NCBI GenBank assembly: GCA_008931825.1 | Contig: QXVZ01023940.1 | Span: forward strand, 1-29,004 | Direction of reading: 5' to 3' | Length of the DNA: 29,004 nucleotides | Source of the DNA: Phallusia fumigata | Lineage: Eukaryota; Chordata; Ascidiacea; Phlebobranchia; Ascidiidae | Part shown: positions 11,564 to 21,300 of the stretch, one piece after another | Layout of the letters: each line of letters opens with the position of its first letter | Numbering within the stretch: the first letter of the stretch is position 1 | The notes under the pieces: model-generated | The model's input: only the letters and a program-made list of their open reading frames with translations | The model's database searches: none | What the model was told of the DNA's origin: nothing | Made by a program: the position numbers and the translations under genes

Positions 11564-14500
11564 ATGGCTCTTCCAACTTTGCCGTCATGCTGGACCCATA
11601 AACATCAACACATTGAACAGCAGATGTCAAGAATGCACCAACAGCATCAAATGTTCCGAGACCAATGGAACTCGGCTGCAAATTATTACAAAGGACAAAG
11701 CGTAGACACAAAAATAAGAAACAAGCTCGTGTCTGAAAATGCCCTTCGAAAAAGGTTCGTGTAGAAATCCTTTTTAAGAATAAAATTGCACAATTATTAC
11801 TTTTAAAAAAATCTTTCAGAAATGCATCATTTAATGGAAATTTTGTCTCAACTCTCTATCCTTGATCTTTGATTATAACAACTCCAACCAAAAACTTTGT
11901 TCTTTTTGTAAAATAAAATTTTATTCAGCATCCCTATCCTGTAAGAACAGTATTGTAATGGCATCCCTACTTTTCTTCCAACACTGCATTTTCTACTTGA
12001 TACCTTAAACACCAAAAAAGTCAGACTAAAGAGCCTTAATTAGGTTAATCTTCCAAACAGGCAATTTTTTTCTAATCTTCTACACATGAGGGAAGGGTTT
12101 AACAATTTTTTTGCCAGAATATTGTTTATTGATGTTGATATTTGTAACATATCCAATGCAATTGGCCCAAAATTTGGATTAAGTAAATTGTGGTTTATTA
12201 TAGTGCTCCTGCTTTATAGTACCTATTTTCTTTTTTTGTGCAGCATGGATGCATATGCCTCTCGAGATGAAAAAGCTAGAAAAGCAGCTTCCTTGCACAG
12301 AAGACGAGAAAGACTTCAGAAACTGTTGCAAGAGGAAGCTGATGTCTTTGAAGCAGAACTGCGAAAATTATCCCTTGGAAATTATTCAAGAATAAAAGAA
12401 ATGAAACAAAAGTAAACGAGAATTAGTTTGTTTCTACAATGTTAAACTCTTTATTGTAATAAGTACTATGCTTTACATCTATTTAATTAACATATTCTAT
12501 GGTACTACTTTTTGTAGAACAGAGTGTTTGAAATCTGCTAGAGAAGAAAAGCGAAAACAGGTAACTTTTTGTAGTAAACGCCTGATTTGTTTTGATTTCA
12601 TCAGGTAAAGTTGCAATGCTAACCAACTTTTTGTAATAAATGCTGGTCTTGCTTTTTTAATACAGTCCTTTACATGCATTTGACAGATTGCTGAAGAAAA
12701 GCTCTATGAACATTGGAAGGAAAACAACCCAGAGTTACGAGCATTGGAGAGTGATTTGCATCGAGAACATGTCATTGAAGCTTGGGGTGACCAAACTGAG
12801 CGCAAACAGGAGGTAGGTACTGGTGTTTATTTACCATGCTTTGCCAGCAAACAAAAGATATCTTAGTAGGTTTAAAAGCATGAGTAACAGGCACCTTTTT
12901 ATTGACTGTTTAACACCATTTCCTGCAATGCCTATCATAACAATTGTTTTATGGTAAGCCGACTTGTTTAACAATACATACTGCAGGCAAAGACATTTTT
13001 AAGCTTTTGCCTTATATTATATAAATGATTTATACCATCTGTTTTAAACCATCTTGTAGTCATGGAAATAATACCAACTCTCTGAACTGCCCAAACTTAT
13101 CTACATCTCAATAAACATTGCCCAAACCTCTAAAATCTCATAAAACTACTATTTTAACATATAACTGCTGGTTCATTGCTGACCCAGTCCTTGGCTTGTA
13201 TTTCCAAATATCTCCTCTGTTAGGTGAAAAAAGAAGAAAAGAAAGTTGAACAGAAATTTGCCAATGAATATGAGGAAGCAAGGCTAAAGGCCATCGAGAA
13301 TATCCGAAGAAAGGAAGAAGAGAGAAAGAAAGAAGAAATAGAGAGAGCTGAAATTCTTAAGAAACAAATGCAGGTGACTGATTGATTTCAAAGAGATAAA
13401 AATAAATCTGTGTGCTTGGGGGAAAGTGGCGAAATGGGAAGCTTCTTCCCGGGAAATTGGTCCTACTCACGGGAAATGTTTTGTTTTTGTAACAGGAACT
13501 TAGGGGATTTGCCAAAAATTGGCAGGAAATTTTTGTTGGCTTCCCGGGAAATTTCCATTTTTTCTAGCCCTGCCTGTGTGACTACCCTCACCAACTACGA
13601 AAAACAATGCAACTTAAAATTGTTTAAATCGCAGGAACTAAAATTCCGGGAAGAAGCTGCGGCAGCCCTAAAGCGGGAAGAAGAAGAAATTCAACGGGAG
13701 GAGTGGAAACTCGAACAACTCAAGGAGGAAAGAAAAATGATTGAGGAACAAAGAAAAAAGGGAGAACTCCATAGGTTTGAATCCTTTTTTTTGGTTAAAT
13801 TTTTGCCGCAATAAATCTGAAGTTGTAGCATTCTGCAAACCAATTTTATCAGTTTGTTTTTTTATTACCTGGTTGTCCAAAAATAACCTGCATTATAATA
13901 ATGAACTTACATATTTTAGACAAATATAACATGTTTGCAAGTAAAAACTTTTATTTGCACATTTTTCAAGATTCCTACATCACCAGTATAAGGCTCAGCT
14001 AAGAAGACGAGCTCAGCAAATTCAAGAGGAACTTGAGAATGATCATCGGATTCTCAAAATGTTGGAAGTTGAGGAACAGAGAAGACAGGAAGTGGAAACC
14101 GAGAGGCAAAAGAGAGCAAGAGATGATGTTAGGTGGATGAAGGAGGTAATGTGGCCCGGTTATTTAGTCCGTTGTAGCTTTGCTAACTGTTAATATTATT
14201 TGTTTGCAAAATATATATTTCTAAGGTTTCNGGCAAAAGAGAGCAAGAGATGATGTTAGGTGGATGAAGGAGGTAATGTGGCCTGGTTATTTAGTCCGTT
14301 GTAGCTTTGCTAACTGTTAATATTATTTGTTTGCAAAATATATATTTCTAAGGTTTCACCTTTGTATCATTTTGCGTAATTTGGTTCAACAATGTGTGAC
14401 CAATTTGGCTTATGGTTCTGCCTTCTCTTATACCCTTTTCACTAAAAATTATTTATACCATCATAGCCTTTAACCATTTTTTTTAATATTTAGATGGTTA

Positions 14501-16555
14501 TTACATATATGTGTATTTAGCTTCTTTTTTGTGTTGTTTGTTTTTTGGCCAAGTTGTTAATTATCAGAATGTTGCATTTTTGTGTCATCAGCTATTTCAA
14601 ATTTTAACTGTATTGTTTTAAGGTTCTGGAAGAGCAACTGAAGTTAGAGAAGCAGCGCGAAGCCGAACTTGATCTTGTCTATCGGGAGGAGGCAAGGAGA
14701 GTATGGGAGCAGCGGGAGGAGGAGTGGAGAAAAGAAAGAGTAGCAAGAGAGAAGTTAATGATGGAGGTGAGTAGTGTGCTTTTCCCTGATTGAAAGAGAA
14801 AAGTTATAGAACTGATTCAACTAAGCCAGTGGTTTCTTGCCTTTTGGTGGCCACTTGATGGTAGCACACTGTTGCAGTGTGCCACCAGGTCCAGAAAAAG
14901 TAATTTTGATCAGAAATCTATTTTATATGAGCACAGTTCGAAGAGCGCAGTTCAATTTATAGCACTAAATATGCTCACGTACCACCTGAAATGTTGTTGC
15001 ATGCCAACGTTTGAAAACACTAGCCTGTGTAACTTCAAAATCGTCATGGTTACAGGAGCTAAATTAAGAAAGAACAATCCCACTATGAGCCTGGCATTTG
15101 AATACAAAACGTTTTGCAAGAAAAAAGCAAATCAAGATTATGTGTTTAACAACAGGCAAAGTGGATAACCATTTAGAACAATAACCACTTTTTACAGACT
15201 GATAAAGATGCTGGTCACAAGATTTACATTTTTATGCAAGGTACTGGGTGAACGCGCGGATCAAATCAAGGAGCGTGCAGAGGAGAATCAAATCCGGCAG
15301 CAAGCTCTGCTCCAGGAGCGCGAGGAGCTCCTAGAACAGATGGAGGATGTTCAGAAGACAGCAAGAAGAGATAAGGAAGAGGAAGAGAGGAGAAAACAGA
15401 TGCGGTATGATGTGTGCTAATTTTGTGTGTGTTTATTTTGACGATGCTTATATATATGTGTTAGATATAAAAAATGGAAAAAAAATCTTTACTAGTGAAA
15501 AAGGGTTTGGTTTAGTTACAGCAATCAGCAATCAAAGAAAATTCCACCATTTGGTCAAGAAAAGTCATAAAAATTTCTTCAAATTTGCACACATAATAGA
15601 TTATGTCATGAAAGTGTGCACTGTGAAATTTTACCCCAATTAACCTGTTGGTTGACCAACAGGCCCCCAAGACATGAAAAAAATAATTATGGGTCCCCTT
15701 CCATGAAGGGGAAACATATTGTTTTTACTCTGTTTTCTTTTTTTCTTTATTTCTTTTTTCTGTCTAATGCGAGTTTGTTTCCACGTTTTGACCAAGAAGG
15801 AGTTCTGAAGTGCTGAAAGTGACACCAAGCCGACAATCCCTTTGGTTCCCAAGCAGTTGCTTGGCCATTGTGGAACCAGTTTGTCTGTAGTTTATGCCCA
15901 GTTGTGGCATCGAACAGATGAAGTGAGGCATGGCTTTTTAGCCTGTTACTCACAACAAACTGGAGTGCCGTAATTTGGCTAGACTAGCCTAAATGGCCAA
16001 TGTCCTGTCACCAGCTGCACTGATGAGAACTTATAGGTCGAAACAGTGTGCACTGTCTGCAGCTCACAAAATCATATTGACTTTTTGCTTTTATAATACC
16101 AGACAAACATAAAAATAACTGAATAACTTTGAATGTTTGTTGTTTCTTTAGGCAAGAGGAACTTCATGGACAAATTACGGAGCGTGACAGGCAGATGCAG
16201 AGCAGGAGGGAACAGGAACAAGAGATGAAGGATCAGGAGAAGAAAGAGGAAGAGGAATACAGGATGTTGATGAGAGAAGAAGCAAGAAGGATGAGGAGAG
16301 ATGGATTTGTTGAAAAGGTAAAATTGTATTTTTTGAAATTTGATTTAGCCATTATTTCAGTTTGAAAGTCAGGTTATTTGATTCAATGTTATTAAAACCA
16401 GTTTCTTAAACTTTTTAGATGTTTAACTAAATAGCCGAATGTAACATTTTTATGAGTTTTTGTTCATCTTGTGTAAAAAAAAGTACATAAAAAAACATAC
16501 ATATTGTTGTGTTTTTTAGAGACGGCCCAGGTCCAGCAGGCCGGCATGGGACTAA
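11564..16555 (+). CDS. TCHP: Trichoplein (keratin-filament/centriole protein), 11 exons, 500 aa
   Basis: Exons: 11564-11754, 12244-12411, 12518-12560, 12687-12812, 13224-13373, 13635-13774, 13971-14145, 14623-14766, 15241-15404, 16152-16317 and 16520-16555 (1503 nt, all phases join, TAA stop). The length is almost that of vertebrate trichoplein (about 498 aa). The N terminus MALPTLPSCW is diagnostic, as are LYEHWKENNPELR in exon 4, the GELHRFLHHQY junction of exons 6/7, and a short basic tail ending PAWD. The rest is a long Glu/Arg/Lys/Gln helix of the trichohyalin/plectin-homology type. The family binds keratin filaments and ninein, sits at centrioles and desmosomes, and restrains primary cilium assembly by activating Aurora A. 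The exon 7 end is repeated after the N at 14231 as an assembly copy. Intron 9 carries a hammerhead ribozyme and intron 5 a MITE-like insert. Confidence 0.96.
13415..13572. mobile_element. Degenerate hAT-type MITE in TCHP intron 5
   Basis: A 158-bp GC-richer block ends in TCTAGCCCTG, whose reverse complement CAGGGCTAGA is a typical hAT terminus. It is bordered by an imperfect 8-bp repeat, TCTGTGTG (13407-13414) and CCTGTGTG (13573-13580), the target-site length of hAT elements. Inside, TCCCGGGAAAT-like motifs occur near both ends in inverted-compatible form. The left terminus (CTTGGGGG) is a poor match to the right one, so the element is old or the left border is misplaced. It has no coding capacity. 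Confidence 0.4.
14105..14357 (+). repeat. 126-bp duplication across the N at 14231 (assembly artefact)
   Basis: 14105-14230 recurs as 14232-14357 (offset 127) with one substitution (GGCCCGG versus GGCCTGG). It repeats the last 41 bases of TCHP exon 7 with the exon 7 donor and the start of intron 7. The single difference suggests two haplotypes joined end to end. The second exon end lacks an acceptor and should not be annotated as an exon. Confidence 0.85.
14861..14886. repeat. Inverted repeat (hairpin) in TCHP intron 8
   Basis: GCACACTG at 14864-14871 pairs perfectly with CAGTGTGC at 14875-14882 around a TTG loop. GGT and ACC outside continue the stem after one A/C mismatch. It lies just downstream of CAGTGGTTTCTTGCC, which resembles a hAT terminus, so the block may be a transposon remnant. 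Confidence 0.4.
15644..15663. repeat. Perfect 8-bp hairpin in TCHP intron 9
   Basis: CCTGTTGG (15644-15651) and CCAACAGG (15656-15663) are exact inverted copies around a TTGA loop. A second inverted repeat, CCCCTT / AAGGGG, follows at about 15694-15711. Function unknown; both lie in the intron that holds the hammerhead ribozyme. Confidence 0.5.
16013..16064 (+). ncRNA. Type I hammerhead self-cleaving ribozyme in TCHP intron 9
   Basis: All conserved hammerhead elements are present in order. Stem I 5' strand AGCTGCA (16013-16019) pairs without mismatch with TGCAGCT (16058-16064). Next come the core CTGATGA (16020-16026); stem II (16027-16039), closed by G-C with one A/G mismatch and a TAT loop; the core GAAA (16040-16043); and stem III CAGT/ACTG (16044-16047 with 16052-16055) with a GTGC loop. 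The last A of GAAA pairs with T16056, followed by the cleavage nucleotide C16057 (GTC). Stem I is the open-ended helix, which makes it type I. Predicted cleavage is between 16057 and 16058, on the sense strand of TCHP, 94 nt upstream of exon 10. No second copy was found in the window. In animals such motifs occur singly in introns or in small non-autonomous retroelements (retrozymes). Activity is predicted from structure only. Confidence 0.88.
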
Positions 16556-17167
16556 CAATGAAAGACACTTGAATTACCTGGAAATAACACATGCACTGTG
16601 ACAGATGGAATGGAATAATTGGTCATTGTTTTAGCCAGAGTCAGTGATGTCAGCTTTCCTGAAATATCTTTGTTTTTCAATAATCACTGTTTATTTCCTT
16701 TCAACTTTCAACACAGTAGGCTTTTTTATCTAACCAATCATATAAAATGCTTTAGGATCCTATGAGATAACTGAGGATAAACTGGTTTTCATATTTATTT
16801 TCTGTGCTGTACTTGGAAAGTCTGAAACACTTCAATGAATTGCAAAGAAAAGTGTTTTCATCATTTTTGCTCAAAGCCAAATTTTTGAAGTTTACATTTA
16901 AGTTTTTAGAAGTTTACATTTGCTAATAGATTTTGAAGACCAATTACTTTCAGATTGTCTTTTGTCTAACCAATATTGCGTGACTTTTTCTGCATTTTTT
17001 GTTAATTGCAGCATTGCTTTGACAAATCAGATTTTAGACAACGAAATTTACATTTGGAGCCATGGATGGCATATTTGCTGTGAGTTCATTACCTTCGCTT
17101 AAAACTGTAGCGAAAAAATCTTTCTCTTGTAAATAGTATAGGTCTAAGTCGTTTCACTGTAAATGAC

Positions 17168-17173
17168 AATAAA
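17168..17173 (+). terminator. AATAAA poly(A) signal of TCHP
   Basis: Canonical hexamer 613 bp after the TCHP stop, followed by GTTTATTTTTATGTG, a U/GU-rich element. The reverse strand of this T-rich part reads AATAAA too, so it could also serve the convergent tetraspanin gene, though that would mean a long 3' UTR. Confidence 0.5.
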
Positions 17174-18011
17174 ATGTTTATTTTTATGTGCAGCCGAAAA
17201 GCCAGTGGCAATAGCGTGGTCAACCTAAAAGTTTGAGGGGGCAGGTAACCTTACTTCATGTAAAAATTAGAGATTTTTTACAGTAGCAGACTACTTCAAC
17301 GTATAATTTCGAAGTTTGGGAGGGGTCAAGGGCCCCTGGCCAGTCGGTAAACATAATTTACAAGAGTTTCTTATTCAAACATGTTCAAGTGCAGAAAGAC
17401 GAACATTTCAACAAAGACCACTGTGACATCATACAAGGAAAACACTCGTCCAATTTTGAAACGTTTTTTTACAAAGGGCAGTTGGCAAACAGACAGTGGT
17501 ATGGTTGACGAACGTTGTGCTGTGAGAAGTGAAAACTCAACGACATTGACACATACGTAAAAAAAACAATCAAACGTGGTGTGAAATAGCAACAGTAGAT
17601 GTTGGCCGTTGATGGGCACGTACATATGCAAGTACAAGTTTTTAGCAGTCGGAATATCCGGACAAATAATCTTAATTAGCCGAAGTAGAGAGAAAACTCA
17701 GGCTAACCTACATTATGCAGCTAGTGGTAGATTGACACCCACATTTTTTTCTTATTGGGTGCTGTGGTGTACAGTGGTATGGAAGTAGCATGGATACGAT
17801 ATAGCAGTGAGAGGTTAAATTATGTAAAACTTAATTTGGACCTTAGGCGTTAAAACCATAAGCACAGGTTGCAAACATTTTCCGCAAATCCGCTGCAACG
17901 CGATCGTATAAAATACAGCACAAAGTCTAACTACAAAAATAGAGAACTTAAATGCACAGAAAAAACAGGATTCCGTTTTCAAAAAAGAAGAGCAGCGACC
18001 AATTCCACCAA

Positions 18012-18070
18012 GATGGCGTTAGTGCGATCGCTTTGTTAGAATGGTTATGGGTTCTAATCCCTTCGCCGTC
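18012..18070 (+). other. tRNA-like structure lacking an arm
   Basis: GATGGCG (18012-18018) can pair along all seven positions with CGCCGTC (18064-18070) with one T/G wobble, like an acceptor stem. Directly inside the 3' strand is a T-arm-like hairpin with loop TTCTAAT, and GGTTCTAATCC matches the Pol III B box with one mismatch. Only 28 nt remain for the D and anticodon arms, too short for a normal tRNA. A decayed tRNA or tRNA-derived SINE head is more likely than a working tRNA. Confidence 0.3.
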
Positions 18071-18315
18071 CCTTGTGTTTTCCCGAGCAGGAAAGCTAAG
18101 CGGCATTGCTTCGATTCAGTAGAACCTTATCCAAAGTGAAGTCACCAATTTTAAAAATAAACAAAAATGGAAAACAAAAAATAAACAAATACTCGTTTAG
18201 ACGGTGTTTTTCATCACTGACGGTGAAAATAAAACAAACCACTGGAGGCGGGTCATTCGCACGACACTTGTCGATAGATGGCGCCAAACATACAGTGTAG
18301 TAACTCTTGTCCCAT

Positions 18316-21300
18316 TTAGTCGATCGACTTGCGTATGTAGCAGGCCATGACCATCGCGAGGATCTAAGCAAGATATTGAGTTCAGGTGATATGATGCGTT
18401 TGACAAAAAGCATTTGTTGCAAACAGCTTTTAGGTGGCATATGGTTTCTGTATCGATGCGTAATTCTTGTTACGGTTGTAATAAATGATTTCCAGGGGTA
18501 CAAAAACCCGTTATACTTGCAAACATGCTTGATTAAACACTCGTACCATGCGTTTCTTTAGAATTGTGTCACAAACTATTGTGGGAACTAATGCTATTAA
18601 AACGCCAACACAGTCGAACTGGATACAGATTTCTGACCCCTTTATACCTGTATGTTTTCGGCCTTATAACTGTTTGATTTGTTTTCTATCAGCAAATAAC
18701 ACTAATGCCACCAACAAGATTGAGGGAACAAGATGTGTTGAAGAACTTTTTGCCATTATAACGTATCTCGGTCTTGTGAACGCTTCGGCGAGATAAGGAA
18801 GCGATCAAACTTAGATCTTGTGTGTATATACGGAAAAGGGCGGCTGTCTCTCCGTCAGGAAACTGCGTCACTTTATAAATAGTTTGCCTAGAAATTTGCC
18901 TCCTACGAAGTTTCAACTCACGACGCTGTAGGCCTATTTCCTGCTTTGCTTGAGTAAGGGTTGCGAATGATCAATTGTTTTATAACGTGCAGTATATTGT
19001 GCTAGGTATTGTACTGTTTTATGCTTATTCGAGGATAGCTTAACAGTACAACACCTAAAACAATGGTTCCAATCTTTTTTTGATGCATATTTTGGAACTT
19101 TTTAGGTAATAAAAGGTAATATCTAAACGTTCAGAACCAATAGTCAACCTAAAAAAAACACTACACTCATAATAACCAAGACCTTATTTAATGCATTAAT
19201 TCATGCAAATGTGTGTGCACTGGGCCATGCCCTTACCTCAACAAATGCTATACCAAGNTATTGTACTGTTTTATGCTTATTCGAGGATAGCTTAGCATTA
19301 CAACACCTAAAACAATGGTTCCAACATTTTTTGATGCACTCCCCCTTTGCTTATTTTGGAACTTTTTGAGTAATAAAAGGTAATATTTAAACGTTCAGAA
19401 CCAATGGTCTACCAAAAAAAATACTACACTCATAATAACCACAAGACCGTATTTAATGCATTAATTCATGCAAATGTCTGCGCATTGGGTCATGCCCTTA
19501 CCTCAACAAATGCTATACCAAGAGCCGCACCGCCGATAATAATAAGGTTTGACCGTACGAAGGCTTCCAATGAATTTGTGCATCCCTGCAAATAATATGT
19601 CAACGTTAAGGTCAAGATGCTTTAGTTGACATAGGTGGTGACTTTGAATTAAAACATAGTCGCCAGGGAGCTTCTACGTAGTTTACATTGTGATGTAAAC
19701 GTTTTATCAATCGCTATTGTCATCATCTGTCTTAAACATTTATGTTTCAAATTAAGCTACATTTTTGAAGTCAGTGTCTATTGTTGCTGACCTAATTTTA
19801 TTCAACAAATTGAGTGTAGGCTACTGACCCTGATTCAAGCTTTTTAGTTCAGAAAAAACAAAGTTTGAATACAGTTCTGTAACCAACAGCTCGGCGGGCG
19901 ATTTTCAAGTGCTAAGTATCCCATCATGCGCCCACACTAGTGTTTTCAACATTTACCAAGGGTGCCAAAGTAGCCGAGTGCGCGTAAACACAATGACGTA
20001 ACCCACCTGGGTATTGAGGTACATCTCGAGAGTGCTGCGAGACAACGTGTTGTCCATACACAATGTACTGTTGGTGTAATCTCCGTTGGATCGCTTGCAG
20101 CAGCTTACTGGCCAATGCCCGGTTAAATACGCGTTGGCACTTGTTGCTAAACACAATTAATTTGTTATTGTTACGTGTATACTCTGTTCATTGTTCCAGC
20201 TGTCTACTTTCTATTACTCGTACTATTACGTCATCAACTTTTAGGCATCATAACAAATGTCGTTCAAAAAGTCGTCGGTTTTTTTCCAAAGCAACTTCAA
20301 TCACAATCTCACCTGCTGTCGTCATGTTTTGTGTTGAGTGGTCTGTAGTGTTTGCCGTCATTGGCAAAGTGACTGTTGGTGGGGAGTCTGTAGTTGCTGC
20401 GGGTGCTGTAGTTGCTATGCCTGCTGCTGTTGCGTTTGAAGTTACAGGATTCGCCGGCGTTTGTGGGTTGTACAAGTAATAATCGTTGGTGCCGTTGTAA
20501 CCACAGCATTGAAACTAAATGTAACAAATGGGTGTTGTGAATTAAAGATCGACACTTCGTGGTTGCGTGGTTTTAGAATGAATCACTTTCGGGAACTTGA
20601 ATGGTGCGATGACGTGAATAATTTTGTTGCAAATTAATGAATCATTATTTTGCCCCTCGTGAGGCCTGTTGCGGAAATAAAATTGTTTGCAGTGTTTTCA
20701 CTCCATGACGCAAGCCAGCATGTATGCTAAAAAATCCCTTCTGTGATTTTCCATGATCTGCGCTCTTGCCAAGATATGAAACTTATTACAACAACCGAAA
20801 CTATTGAAGTAGCAGTAAGTGCTACACTTCAGAACACAAGTATCTTTCTATAACCTTGAAGATGTTTCGATAACTTACGTTCTGCTGGACAAAATCCACA
20901 ACTGCTTGTTCATTGGGGTTGTTTCCGTATCCACGCACCAACAGGCCAAATTGATCCTCAATCTGCTGCTTAAAACCCTGGAAACGAGAGCAAAAATGAC
21001 GTGTTTTTGTGTATCATTTAAACTAAACTGTTGTCAGGGTGTCGGGGTATAAGCTAAATTAGCTTGGGGCATTGCAATCTGCAGGTGCGTCAAAAATCCA
21101 AGGCTAAAATTTCATTTACTCTATGTGTTGTCCTAATTGTATTACAATTAAAATTCGAAAATGAAACGTCTATTATTAACTGTATAAAACTATATGATGG
21201 CCTACTATGTTTGTTTTCATGTGAAACAAAATATAACATAACAAACTGTTCTTGTACAAGCTGACGTAATGTAGAGGAAGGAGGCCTTGGGGTTTTAAAA

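Larger units (their letters stand above)
16556..18315. other. TCHP 3' UTR and convergent intergenic region
   Basis: About 620 bp of probable TCHP 3' UTR, ending near an AATAAA at 17168-17173, then roughly 1.1 kb before the tetraspanin stop on the other strand. The second part holds the tRNA-like structure at 18012-18070 and presumably the tetraspanin 3' UTR. No coding exon recognised. Confidence 0.45.

Noticed and set aside
14831-15190. hAT element spanning much of TCHP intron 8
   Set aside because: CAGTGGTTTCTTGCC resembles a hAT end and AACAATAACCACT near 15170 could be its partner, but the ends do not match well and no 8-bp target repeat was found.
18689-18916. Minus-strand open frame between tetraspanin exons 7 and 8
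   Set aside because: At first it looked like the tetraspanin C-terminus, but the frame and phase fit the exon at 18363-18316 (ending CYIRKSID), and this stretch is intron 7.
19924-20154. Two overlapping minus-strand open frames with alternative starts
   Set aside because: One frame is a shadow; the other is the real tetraspanin exon 6 (20146-20007), already included with the correct phase.
20063-20479. 138-codon plus-strand open frame
   Set aside because: It is the antisense of tetraspanin exons 5 and 6; its Val/Ala richness is the complement of the Thr/Ala-rich insert.
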